This document shows, piece after piece, positions 1-11,400 of a stretch of DNA of 64,000 bases. The notes under the pieces were generated by a model. It was not told the origin of the DNA, ran no database searches, and saw only the letters and a list, made by a program, of their open reading frames with translations. This DNA is from Rotaria socialis (lineage: Eukaryota; Rotifera; Eurotatoria; Philodinida; Philodinidae): contig CAJNYU010000007.1 in the NCBI GenBank assembly GCA_905331475.1, positions 416,085-480,084 of the forward strand. The letters run 5' to 3'. Numbering within the stretch: the stretch's first letter is position 1; each line of letters starts with the position of its first letter. The position numbers and the translations under genes were made by a program.

Positions 1-2015
1 AGTTGAAATAATTTTCTAGGATGTTTCTTTACTCTATAATAAAGAAATAAAAGATCATTAATTAGAGTATATAATTTATACTCAGAATCGAATATTTGCT
101 GGAATAACAGCACGCTGTAGATTTTAACACTGATTAGAAAAAACAACAACAAGAGTAATAATAGATTAAAAATATGTTTATATTATAAGCCTTTCATGAT
201 ATGATTGTATATTTAACGATGAATTTGAAGTTTTATTTGTGGTTTTGAATATAAAGTGAGCGGCTTGTCCATGTAACGCGCTACTTCGCTCCTCAAGTTT
301 TGAAAAATGTTTTTTTTCGAGATGGAGATCTCTATGCATGTATTGTTAGATGCAAATTTTTGCGCTGGTTACGAATCTAGAACTTTTTTTTATTAAAAAA
401 GTGAAATTTTCGCATCCTAAATCGCATTTTATAGTTCCAAAAAATCGAATTTTGAACTTTTAAACGAAAAACGTTTTTGGCAAAAGTGGTCATATGTAGA
501 GAATAGAACATTGAGTGTGAAAATAAAATAGGCCTGACTATCTTAAGTAGTTCAGAATCGATCGGCAAAAAGTATGGGTGTGTGGGTCTGGGTCTAGTTC
601 ATTGGATAAGGCACTAGTACACACCCACACCCAATCTGTATAGTTTTTTTGAGATGGGTTTTTTTTTCTGTTTAACACTTTCCAGTGATTTCTTACACTC
701 CTTCATTTACATGCATATATATGTTATTGAAAGTTTATTTTGAAATAATAACCATATGGAAAAATAAACTTTGCATCGCTTCAAGCTTCTTGAAAGAAAA
801 CATTTGAAAACATGCTATTAGTATGGCTATTAGTTTGAAATTTTGTCAGCCACATCCATTATCAAGTGGTATAGCTTTTTGTGAAAAACGAAAACGAGCA
901 TGAATGCAAAATGCAACAAAAACTGGTCGATTATTGAAAGTTTTTACAACTTTTCATACGGCGCGCAAGAATGGAAATAAAAACGCTCACTTTGATTAGA
1001 TTAATTGTACTGCATATCATTGAGACCGATTGAATCGATTAGTTCATGGAAAGATGTCATGAAAGTCTAGATATATTTGAGATTTAATTCAGTCAGTACT
1101 TGAAAAATGCAATCTTTTTTTTTATCAAGTCTATTTCAAGATCAAGTTAGTAAAACTCGTCATTTGATTTCTTGCATACTACAATTCTTATCTTTAGTTT
1201 GAACAACTCTTTTTTTGTTACTTGCATTGCTGTAACTTAATATGAATATTTTGTCTAATTGTCTAAAAAAACTATAGTTGTAAAGCGTGATAATGTTCAA
1301 AATTAAATTTGCTCACTCAAATATAACTTTTTGTCTTTTGTACTAGAGTTATGGTTTTACATGTTGACCGACGACACTCGAATATAATTACAGCTATTCT
1401 CCCTGATTCTGTTTAATAATATTTGATACATAGACGAAGAAGAATTAATACAAGGACCAATAATTGTGAGGTGTATAAAAAAAAAGAAGTATGCACATAT
1501 AGATATGCAAAAAAATCGATGGATAGTTTCGACTGATAACAACCAATTATACAGTTATGCACTGGTAGTTTTCCCCACATCTTTCGTTAAACTGATCACA
1601 CTATAATTAAAGCGTAACCTATTGACTGTTACTTTTATGGCTTGCTGTCGCTTACATGATTCCGAAAACATTTCATATGTACATCACTTTCCAAGTATCT
1701 CAACGCGTTTTCTATAATTTCATAGTCATACATATGTCATCCTTTTTATTCATTTTCGATGGGAGTCATCCCTACGTCATGTGATAAAATCTTTCAACTG
1801 AATCATAGTTGCTAACATGTGTATTTGCGTCAGCGATGATTTTAATTATGTTGGGAAAAACATGAATCATTTTCAAGGAAGTATTTGCCAATATAAAACC
1901 ATATAAATTTTTCAGTTATCATCACTTTAATTTATTTCTCAAACCGACAAGTGAATCGACGATCATTTCTACAATTTCCAGCGTCTTCTCAGTAACAAAA
2001 AAACAAAAAGAAATA
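1..2015. other. gene-poor AT-rich stretch
   Basis: No reading frame here looks like a protein, and the open frames are short with random composition. The one local structure is around 570-640, where a GGGTGTGTGGGT tract faces a CACACCCACACCC tract about 25 bp away, so the strand can fold back on itself. Between them lies a stretch resembling a tRNA A box (TTGGATAAGGC) without any B box, so it is at best a tRNA-derived relic. The last 120 bp hold the TATA-like sequence proposed for the small gene at 2016. Confidence 0.6.
1901..1908 (+). promoter_or_regulatory. possible TATA box of the small Cys-rich gene
   Basis: ATATAAAT lies about 30 bp before an A-rich transcribed-looking leader and 115 bp before the ATG at 2016. 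Such motifs are common by chance in AT-rich DNA, so this is suggestive only. Confidence 0.25.
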
Positions 2016-2111
2016 ATGTACGTATGCTGCTGCTGTTGTATTCAATATGTCCCAGGACCATATGGTCAAATGGTGCCTTGCCTTTGTTGTTATCCTGCAG
2101 TAATGCCTTAA
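2016..2111 (+). CDS. possible 31-residue cysteine-rich micropeptide
   Basis: A short frame from ATG 2016 to TAA 2109-2111 encodes 31 residues. It opens with M-Y-V and a run of five cysteines (residues 4-8). A proline/glycine/tyrosine middle (PGPYGQM) follows, then a second cysteine cluster (C22, C24, C25). Eight of 31 residues are cysteine, and the arrangement resembles short CYSTM-like or XYPPX-tailed Cys-rich peptides that associate with membranes (family comparison is inference). An A-rich leader without other ATGs precedes the start, and a TATA-like motif lies upstream. It is too short for frame length to prove coding. No function is claimed, and a chance run of TGC/TGT codons is the alternative. 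Confidence 0.35.
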   Translation: MYVCCCCCIQYVPGPYGQMVPCLCCYPAVMP

Positions 2112-4083
2112 TTTGGTGATGGAACCGAAGCTAGCGTAACAAGAATGTGACTTATTTCAACATGAAAAATTCTCAATTTCTGCAGGCAGAGATCAAGAAA
2201 ATCTTTCTAGTTCTATTCTATTCATTCATACAATGATCACCAACAATACTTTCCAATTCAACAATGCACTTGGTTTCCAACTTGAATAGTTTACGCTAGC
2301 CCTGGTTCCAATATTCCTTGCAAATGTTTAGAATTCAACAAACAATTCACACCCTCAAGTGCATGCAATTACTATTGTTAATCAGCCAAGATGTGTCCAT
2401 AATGAAAATAATTGTTATCTAATTAAGATTACTTATTACTCACGTCATTATTCCAGAAAATAGAAACTATCTTACAGCAGCAATAGTTGCTATCGTTACT
2501 AAAATATTCTTCTATGCATGCATGAGATAAAATATCAAAAGTATAGCTGTGTGTCAGGGTTTGATATTTTCGATTTATAGGGTAAAATAAAATTGATATC
2601 TGTGACATCGTATCACAATCGAAAAAGAAAATGGTTTCAATGAAAAATATTTGTATATGTTCTAATTCAGTTGTCATTCAACGATCATTATTTCATATTA
2701 CAATTTTATGTTCTCGTGAATATTTTGTGGAAACTAAAAGCAAAATTTTGAACGGCAAATCAAGGATCTTTGTATGAATAGAGTACATATCTCTTAAATT
2801 GAACACCTTCCATGGGCGTTTACGTCTGACTACAAATTGTTTTCTCATTGAAAATATTTTTTTGTTAACTTAACAAATCGAAATTATACTATAAAAAGAA
2901 ATATCCTTAAGTATAAATTATCATTACAAATGTGTGGTGTTGTGTAAAATTACTTAGCATGTAAATAGTAGTCATTCGAATATAATACCACAACATTTCA
3001 TCAATAATGTTTTTTGATTCTACCTACCTGAAAACTATGAAGTTAGTACCAAAGAGCAATGTAAAAATAATAATTCTATCTGAAAGTACGATATCAATCG
3101 GTTTGAATTCAAATTGCACAATCAAATGACAAATTGAGCAAACTCAAATTTTGTTTTTAAATATATTTTAATCCCATGATAGTTCGAACAAATGAATAAA
3201 GAGACGACTTCTCCTACATCTATATGCACACATTGTCCCATACTGATACCAATGTAAAAATAGATAAAACATTTTTACCTAGATGTTCTTGCAAACACGT
3301 TAGCAATTTTGTCATTTTGCGACCATATACTTCTTATCATCATAGTTAATAACATTTGTTGATGTGTTCGTTGGTAAAAAAGTTCGAGTTACTGCGTTGT
3401 TCTTTTTACTCAATACATGGTAATATACAAAAAATAACTCTTTACATCCACTTCATGCATGAATAACATCATATATGCCTTCTGCTAAAGCCGAGTACTT
3501 CTTGACTGTTGCAAGCATTAAACAAATATATTTAAAATGTTAGCGTGTACAACTTTTGCAGTAAAATAAAAGAAAATTAGTCCGAAAATACACGTTAAAC
3601 ATATTTTTATTGATGCCCATAAGTTCAGCCAAAATACGAACAGTTATGAGTAAGTTAGTTTTCTACGTCAACTGTTAATTCTCTTATGAAATCAGTTGTT
3701 TTTAATCATGTTTAGTTAGAATTCATTCTAATATGATATCGTTACGGTATTCTTAAAATATTGTTTGATTCATCATTAGCGCATGTTCATTATATAATAT
3801 TCAGACCTTTTTTCTAACTCATAAATTCAATAATGAAAGTATCATCATCATCATCCTCCCCAACGAATTCTTGTATAATAAAACCATCAGATTATTTCTT
3901 CAAAAACTTGCTGCTCAAAAGTTATTTTTTTGCATTATGTGCAAACATATCATCATACACTTCTAGGTTCTATGAACATACACTATATTTTATCTTTTTA
4001 TTTCTTGTTATAAGTATCGCAACTCACACGACTGAAACCGCCATAAAATAATCTTCACAACTATCATATTCAAAAATTGAATC
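2112..4083. other. intergenic, nothing recognised
   Basis: AT-rich sequence without a convincing gene on either strand. A 72-codon open frame at 3833-4051 starts with a serine run from a TCA repeat and has random hydrophobic content; it looks non-coding. The final part presumably holds the promoter and leader of the GH27 gene. Confidence 0.5.
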
Positions 4084-5379
4084 ATGCTTTTTATAATCGT
4101 ATCATCAATGTTATTGTTTATAAATCCGCTACTCATATCAAGTTTAAATAATGGTTTAGCTTTAACTCCTCCAATGGGTTGGTCTACTTGGAATGTTTTT
4201 TATTGTGATTATACTGAAGTAGACCTCATGCAAATAGCTGATATGTTGGTTGCCACAGGTATGTTGTCTGCAGGATATAAGTATTTGAATATTGATGATT
4301 GTTGGGAAGCTTCTTCTCGTGATCCAACCAGTGGAATGTTACAGTATAATGAAACAAAATTCCCACACGGTATGGCAGCATTAGCCGATTATATTCATTC
4401 AAAAGGGTTATTATTTGGAATTTATTCGAGTTCTGGTGAATTGACATGCCAAAAATATCCTGGGTCTTGGCAACATGAATATCTTGATGCAGCATTATTC
4501 TCGAGTTGGAATGTTGACTTTTTAAAATTAGATTGTTGTTATCAAGATAATATTAAAGATCGAGCTACAGCGTTTACACGTTGGTCAGCAGCATTATCCG
4601 TACAAAATCGTTCGATTCTTTACAGTTGTGATACTGATGAATTAATATTAAATGAAAACAATTTAGAATTTCCATTTCAATGGGCTCCTGATTATTGTAA
4701 TATGGCTCGAATATCTTGGGATATCTATGATAAATGGGAATCAACATTGAGTATACTAGATCGTGCAGCAAACATCTATTATGCTTCACGACCAGGCTAT
4801 TGGAATGACTTAGATATTTTAACAGTTGGCTTAGGTCAACAGACACTCGAAGAATATACTTCACAATTCTCGCTATGGGCAATCATAAGTTCACCTCTGA
4901 TTGCTGGAAATGATTTAAGAAAAATGACAAAAGAAATCATAAATATTTTAACGAATACCGAAGTTATTGCAATCAATCAAGATAAATTAGGTCGATCAGG
5001 TAATATGATTCGACGTGCATTCGATGGATCCTATGAAGTCTGGGCAAAGCCGCTTTATTATGAACATACACCGCAGTTTTATAATATCGATAGTGCACCA
5101 CATTTTAATCCTTTGCCTTTTCATGCAGTTGTCTTATTAAATCGATTGAATACTACAGCTAATATCACATTCAACTTTGACGATTTATTCGATCATTATC
5201 TATGTCCTCATCCACCTACTCCAATCTGGACAGTTTCCATTCGAGATCTTTGGCTTCATCAAAATTTAGGAACATTTGTTGAAACTTGGACAACTACCAA
5301 TGTACCAGCACATGGCGTTAGAATGATTACAGTTTTATTGACGAATACGACAATTTCTCATAATCGATATATTTCTTAA
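4084..5379 (+). CDS. alpha-galactosidase / alpha-N-acetylgalactosaminidase, glycoside hydrolase family 27
   Basis: An intronless 431-residue secreted or lysosomal enzyme that removes terminal alpha-linked galactose (or GalNAc) from glycans and glycolipids by a retaining mechanism. Residues 1-20 form a signal peptide, and mature sequence starts with the family hallmark LALTPPMGWSTWN (25-37). LNIDDCW (68-74) and LKLDCC (147-152) follow; D150 is the expected nucleophile, matching D170 of human GLA. C-N-x-A-R-x-x-x-D (205-213) aligns with the human C-N-H-W-R-x-x-x-D segment, making D213 the acid/base; the usual tryptophan is alanine here. RPGYWNDLDIL (236-246) and AINQDKLG close the barrel, followed by a beta-sandwich tail. 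Whether galactose or GalNAc is preferred cannot be read with confidence. Intron absence contrasts with most neighbours. Confidence 0.93.
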   Translation: MLFIIVSSMLLFINPLLISSLNNGLALTPPMGWSTWNVFYCDYTEVDLMQIADMLVATGMLSAGYKYLNIDDCWEASSRDPTSGMLQYNETKFPHGMAALADYIHSKGLLFGIYSSSGELTCQKYPGSWQHEYLDAALFSSWNVDFLKLDCCYQDNIKDRATAFTRWSAALSVQNRSILYSCDTDELILNENNLEFPFQWAPDYCNMARISWDIYDKWESTLSILDRAANIYYASRPGYWNDLDILTVGLGQQTLEEYTSQFSLWAIISSPLIAGNDLRKMTKEIINILTNTEVIAINQDKLGRSGNMIRRAFDGSYEVWAKPLYYEHTPQFYNIDSAPHFNPLPFHAVVLLNRLNTTANITFNFDDLFDHYLCPHPPTPIWTVSIRDLWLHQNLGTFVETWTTTNVPAHGVRMITVLLTNTTISHNRYIS

Positions 5380-5428
5380 TAGATACTTCTTTTTGTCTCG
5401 TGTTCTGCAGTTTGCTTTTCCACACGAC

Positions 5429-6301
5429 TTCATTACTACGGTATGGTGGCAAATCAACGAAAAACGTTTAAGCGAAAATTTTTGAGCTAATAAAATAGCG
5501 AAAATATCCTTTGGCGAAAAATTTTTTCAGCGAAAACATATTTTGAGCGAATTGTGAAGGGTAAAACAGAGAAGTGTAAAATAGAGTAATCTTCAGTTTA
5601 ACTTAACATGAAAAATAAGGGCGTTTTTAAAATTTAAACGAAATGTAATACATGAGCATCAAATGATATAAAAAACTACCGATTTAGAAATAAAATATAT
5701 GAAGGGTGTGAGTGTGGGTGTGAGGTGTGAGGTGTGAGCAAATGTTGATGTTGTCCATTAGCTTTAACGAATTGATCACTTGAATTGGTATGAACATTCG
5801 CTGCACAGCTATTTGATTGACAAACCCAGTACTTAACATCTTTTGTGGACTGTTTTAGTCGATAAACATATCCTGAATAAATAAGCATTCGTTTCCCTCG
5901 ATTTGAAGTGGTAAAAGAGAGTATTCTCGGGTCAAGCATCACTGGTGAGCGAAATGAACTAAATGAATGAACTATGTAACATCAATTACGGACGATTATA
6001 TATATCGAATAAAAAAGAATATAATAGATTAACACGTTGAGAAGAGTGAAACCGACAAATGCGGTCATATATGCAGACACATCCGCATGATGATTCATCG
6101 TCAAACAAACAATCAAATCTTATCAAGAAAAAATTTCTCTAATTTCTACAGCCGCTCTTTTTGCTAATAAAAAACTTCGAGTTTTCGCTATTTTACTTTT
6201 CGCACTTTTTTTTCGCTATTATAATTTTCGCGCTTTTTTTTTCGCTGAAAATACCTTTCGCTATTATGATTTTCGCTCAATCGACACCATATTCATTACT
6301 A
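5429..6301. mobile_element. Mutator-like (MULE) non-autonomous element carrying a FLYWCH finger
   Basis: A perfect 10-bp direct repeat, TTCATTACTA (5429-5438 and 6292-6301), brackets an 853-bp element. Its ends are inverted: TATGGTGGC at the left and, on the opposite strand, TATGGTGTC at the right, continuing with recognisable similarity for about 22 bp. Both arms (5439-5560 and 6181-6291) are built from repeated GCGAAAA words spaced roughly 12-18 bp apart, in mirrored orientation. The only candidate gene inside is a FLYWCH zinc-finger frame on the minus strand; no transposase is visible. Duplications of 9-11 bp and FLYWCH-type fingers are both known for Mutator-like elements, which is why this superfamily is proposed. 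The left end has two or three extra bases (CGG) before TATGG, so the exact border is uncertain. Confidence 0.75.
5676..5942 (-). CDS. FLYWCH zinc-finger protein within the MULE-like element
   Basis: An 88-residue frame with a nearly complete FLYWCH domain: F10 and the loop up to Y-V-Y-R-L (about 26-30), then Y-W-V-C, a second cysteine in NSCAANVHT, and the H-x-H pair in GQHQH. These give the C-C-H-H zinc ligands. FLYWCH domains bind DNA or proteins and are related to WRKY-GCM1 fingers of Mutator-like transposases. After the domain the frame runs into a histidine/serine/proline tail encoded by the complement of a GTGTGAG repeat, so the true C-terminus may be shorter. No other domain is present and no intron is required. 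It may be a transposase remnant or a stand-alone end-binding protein. Confidence 0.6.
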   Translation of the reverse strand: MMLDPRILSFTTSNRGKRMLIYSGYVYRLKQSTKDVKYWVCQSNSCAANVHTNSSDQFVKANGQHQHLLTPHTSHPHSHPSYILFLNR

Positions 6302-6435
6302 CTAGTAAATTACTCTCTAATAACAATTGTTAGACGTTGAACCTTTTAAAATATGAATAAAATATAATTCTTTCTCAAAGAAAAGTTACATACTGGTAAA
6401 CAAAAAAGCCAATCCAACAGATTTAATCTGCGAGT

Positions 6436-7345
6436 GATGTCATAATCCCGTTACACCGGGTAACGACTTTTTCTCCAGCTAAACTTACTTTATAAACATT
6501 CGGTGTATTACCCTAAAGGGTAGCAACTTAGATATCCTCGAAGAAATACAAAAAAAGAACTGAAATTTGCATAAGATGCTCAATTCGAATTTGAATATAA
6601 TTGATTCATGTACTGCACAGTAACACTTCGGAGAAACTTATGGCACAGACATTGCTACAGGAAAATGCAAATAATATCATTTTATCTGAATTGTTTTTTA
6701 AATAATTTGAATTTAGACATGCATATTACTGAGGCTGAAATGTATGGCATTAATTATGATTCCTAGGAGCATTCCCTGGATTCCTGACAATGCGTAGCAT
6801 TGGTAGATGGAAGGCTGTCGCTGATGGAAGCAAGCCGGACGCTATTGCATGAATATCTTAGGCTTCTAAAAGAATGCGTGAAATTGCTGAAACCATGTAT
6901 CAGGTTGCTAAGATTATTCCTCGGCTTCCGATACCCTTGCCTCACGTTGCTGCCAGTACGCGTGGAGTCCTTCGTGACACACCACAGGTACCGGAACACA
7001 TACCTGAGCTGCTAGATACTTCAGACAGGTTACTGCAACTGTGCCTCATCTTGTTACAGGTATCCAAACCAACTTTCACACAAATTAACCGATACATCTC
7101 GTAGCACTCAATTTCTTACAGCAAACACAGGACTGCATCTAGCAACCTCAGGAATTGTTTTAACAAACGCAGGCATCCTTGTAGCAGACTCAAAGTCATC
7201 AATGGATTCTTCGAAAATCTCGTTCTTATTTTATGTGGAATTAGGCAGCTGCTCCGAATTCCTCAACTTTAAAACAAATAGTAAAATGAAAGTGGATACC
7301 CTAGGGGTAATACCCCAAAAAGAATTTGATGGGTATTATGACATC
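6436..7345. mobile_element. degenerate inverted-repeat element with GC-richer core
   Basis: GATGTCATAAT at 6436-6446 recurs inverted at 7335-7345. Further in, GTATTACCCTAAAGGGTA (6505-6522) matches the complement of 7297-7313 with one or two changes. The spacing between the two motifs differs between arms (69 versus 32 bp), so the ends have suffered indels. The interior, roughly 6770-7200, is clearly richer in G+C than its surroundings and contains overlapping leucine-rich open frames in two phases without a recognisable domain. No target duplication was found. An old DNA transposon or MITE is the best reading. Confidence 0.4.
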
Positions 7346-7439
7346 TATGGAATTTCTGGGGTGCTTTTTCCTATTTCATTCGAAAACACACCCACTCATC
7401 TTCAATCCTTATCTACGTGTACATTAAATTAATCATACA

Positions 7440-8423
7440 TACGTGAGTGCATAGCTTAAACGATTAATATGAAACCAATTAATATTGGACTGACTGAAAT
7501 AAAATTCTGAAACTAAAAACAGTATTCCGAACTCTTATTAAATCAATTTATTCAACTTGGGCTAGTTTCTGGAAAAATCCATATATATGCACATGCAGGA
7601 GACTGCAGCACATCTTCGTAACAATATGAATGCCCGATTTGTTATTTTCGAAGTGATATTATTGGTGTGATTGCGTAGGGGAGGAACACTCGCGCTTATG
7701 CACATTTCATTTTCTTGGCTTCATGCTGCTCACTTCTTTCGCTCATTAATGTTGATCGATGTAGTAAAGAAAACAACCGCGGAGAAAAGAAAAAAAACGA
7801 ATAGAAATCAACATAAAAATGGAATATGTAGAAAAACAATCATTTTTTGAAGTAAAAGTATAAAGTCAAAGAATGATAAGGTTGATTTTGTGTTAATCAC
7901 TGAAAGTATACAAATAAAATTGAATATCCGCGCGCCTTTGTTCTCATAGTGATCAAATAGCACCACTTTCTGTTCAAAGTGTATTCACAATCATAACCAT
8001 ATCAATATGCCTATTGGTGTCTTTGATAATATTTGTCTCGTCTGATGATCGTTTTGTTTTCATCATCGATGTTTTTCTCTGTTACGTTGCCTTCAATTTC
8101 TTTTAGTGACTCTCATAATTTCATTCTCCCTGCATGATTAACGGGATGCTTATTCTTCCCTCTAAAGGTAATTATCGTCTTCCCAAAACAACTCAGTGAG
8201 TCATCAACAGTGCTGAAATTTGCTACTATTTTCGTCTACCCCTTTCTTTCGCATTCTTTTCTTCCGAGCCCTGCCGTGTGTGCGTCTGTATAAAACATCT
8301 TTGACATCTATCGAAAATAATTCTCTTTCTCTTTCTCCTTCTACTTTGTGTCATTTTGCTACAGATCTACAATCTTTATCAATTGCCACGAAAAATTATC
8401 AAGAAAATAACAATTATCTGGCA
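7440..8423. other. intergenic, presumed promoter region of the STRA6-like gene
   Basis: No coding frame is convincing. Sequence 8000-8400 is pyrimidine-rich on the plus strand and contains CTACAG about 60 bp before the start at 8424, a possible acceptor for a 5' untranslated exon or spliced leader. Confidence 0.4.
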
Positions 8424-11400
8424 ATGCAGACAATTGTATTGTCTCTTTCCCTTCTGGTTACTATTTATATAATTGTACAGCCAAGTGCATGTACATTGCC
8501 AGTGAATCTTCAAAACGTCGATCTTGTCGATATAACTTCATCATGGGAAAGATTTCCCACGATAATTCGCAAAATTAAAGACGTTGGTATGTATTATTGA
8601 TCAAGCATTAAATATTCGTGATAAGAAGAGTATCAAATGTCATTTTTTCTTTGAATGCCAACACAATTTACGAAGTATTATTCACCTATTCAAAACATGA
8701 ATTTTCTCTAGACACAAAAATGCGATTGCAATAATATATTGTGCACGGATATTCGATAGGAATCCGTCAGATTTTATTTTTATACAAAAACTATTATTTT
8801 GCAATCGATCGATAAAATTCAAAGAATAGTTTTTCATAGTTTATATCAACAGAGATAATCGGACGATCTATGAACCACAATGTGACTGCATCCGCTGATT
8901 TAAACTCTATGAGATTGAGGAATATCGAGTTTCGATGGTAGATCGTCAAACTGTACGACTAATGTCTATTCAACTTTTGCTATTATTATATGCTAGTGTC
9001 GGCTTGGCTCAGTAGTAATTTGACGTTTCTTTGTTTTCTTTTTGCACTGGCCTAGAACAGGAGTCATACTCTTGATAATCGATCTTATTCTTCGTATGAT
9101 TACTTTTAGTCGATCGATTCCGTTGTCCAAAAGGATGGCAACGTCTAGGCGGTTCATGCTACTTCATTTCAAACATAGCATCAACATCAAATGAAGCTAA
9201 TTCTACCTGTAATTTCTTGTATTTCAATCATTCAAGGTTGATGCAAATTCGTCGTCCAATCGAATTATTCTATGCAGCAGATATTCTCATTAAAAATAAT
9301 TTCTCTGCATTGATGCTCAATATCCATCCACAATTACTTAACAGTTAGTCCATATCAGCAAATAAATGTCTAATTCCATGTATTTGCCTAGGAAAACATA
9401 TTGACAAATTGTTGATGAATGACCAAGGTGAATGGCAGCAAATGAAAGAAAATTTTCGAGAAGTACAAATGAAAGATTATAAATCGAAAACGCAAATTCT
9501 TGATGAATTGCATGCTGCTGGTTTAAGTATATCGGGACGTTCGAAAAAAATTAAACATATTTTTCACCAAAAGAGCGGAAAAGCTCAAATTGACCATAGT
9601 GCTTCATATGAATCTGATGCTGATGAACCAATCGATGATGTACAAAATAGGACAAAGATTCCTATGCAAAACCCAATGAAGATTAACCAACAAAAATATG
9701 ATGAAGATGATCTCGATTCCATTGATGCAGCCAACAATTTTGCACACATCGACGATGTTCATAGTGTTTGTGATCAAGTCATTTGGAATGATATAAAAAA
9801 TGATTCTCAAGTCTATATTCTAAGAATTGTTTTGCATGCTGAGAAAGTCATCTGTTCATTTAATGCCAGTGAACCAGACATCGAATATAATCATGTCTGT
9901 GAATATGGTACGTTATTTTTGTTTGCTTTTCTCCTTCATATCACTCTGTTGGTCTTATCGAATAGTGTTCGACTTTTGCTTTGCAAAAGATATATGCGGT
10001 AAGCATGGTTCTTGTGTTAACGGTGCATCCGATTTCAAGTGTTCATGTTTATTCTTGTTCGATGGTTTGCTTTGTGAAAAAAGTAAGAGAACTGATTTTT
10101 TTCTTCTTCTTTGCAGCAAAACGAATTTAAAATCCGTTTTCTTGTGTATATATATATATGAAAGAAAAAATATTGCTTCAGTAAGAAAGTATCTTTAAGG
10201 AGCATCACAGAGTAGTGAGCGTTTGAAATTACAGAAACGACTCTCATCCAATCCTAAAAAACTCTTTCAAATGCAATCCACACTGACCCGCCGAATCTCA
10301 TCATTAATAATGTACCAGCTGCTTCATTAAGGAGAGAATTATATGTATTTGTATTATTAATTAAGAAGAATATTTCAAGAATTGGAAAAGCAATGATATG
10401 CGCAAAATAGTTTTGTTGTTGACGTTGTTTCTCTCTTTAGTTTCGAGTCAAGGTCAACAAATTATAATCAGTTTGATTATTATTACTATTTTATATGGTT
10501 TATCGTCCCGACGATGTCGATGGTGTTCCTTGTTTTGTGTCAATCAATGTACTAGGTAAGCAAAAGTCTTCCTATAGTGGTTTTTTCTTTTCTCTACGTG
10601 ATTGATCCATTTCTTGTAGAACAGAAGATGAGAAAAATATCACAACAGATCATGCTAATCTAGAGTCGCGCCATTTTACAAAAGCACAAGAAACCGCGGA
10701 ATATATGTAAGTGAACCTCTAAGAATTCATTTTTTTTTCTAATCTTCAATGGCTTTTTTATGCGAATGGTTACAATTTTACGGATGGGAAAAGACATGAA
10801 TAATAGTTAACGTATGAAATGGTGAAGACGAAATTTAAGATTTAATCATTTCTTGAAATTTTTAGAAAATTAATTCATTTTCTTTTTATTTCTGTCTCTT
10901 TTTAGTTTACCAAAAACACCGTATCGTTTTTTAAATCCAAAAAAATTTGATCTAGTTCGCCTATGTTTGATTGGCGGTTTGAATGTATTTATTCTCTCTC
11001 TACTGTTGATCCTAACGACAATACTTCATTTCATGACATTTCAAAATAAGATTTTTCATGAAAAAGATACTATTCATATAGTAACTCAATGTGATAGAAT
11101 TTCGAATTATGGAGTAGAGAATTTAATATTTGCTCCAGTCGCTCTTGCATTAATCGTGATATTTTATTGGTCAATTAAACGAGAAAGGCGATGTCCTACA
11201 GCGTGCAATGGCCGACCTGGTATAATACCACCGATTCAACCATTTCACACGGTTAATCGATTCACAACAGCAGCTGTATTCAGCCTTCTTACGTTTGAAA
11301 TATTGAAAATTTTCGAAGAGCTCTTCAGCTCTAGCGCACTATTACATGATGGTATAATCAGCGCCCTCTCCTTATACAGTGGCATTTTCTTTGTTCTCGG

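Noticed and set aside
590..640. Possible tRNA-Arg fragment
   Set aside because: Only an A-box-like stretch; no B box, anticodon arm or acceptor stem.
3833..4051. 72-codon open frame before the GH27 gene
   Set aside because: It begins with a serine run from a TCA simple repeat, has no domain, and cannot be spliced in frame to the clear signal peptide of the following gene.
6800..7104. Leucine-rich open frames in two phases
   Set aside because: Overlapping long frames in different phases within a GC-richer patch are expected by composition; no recognisable protein family.
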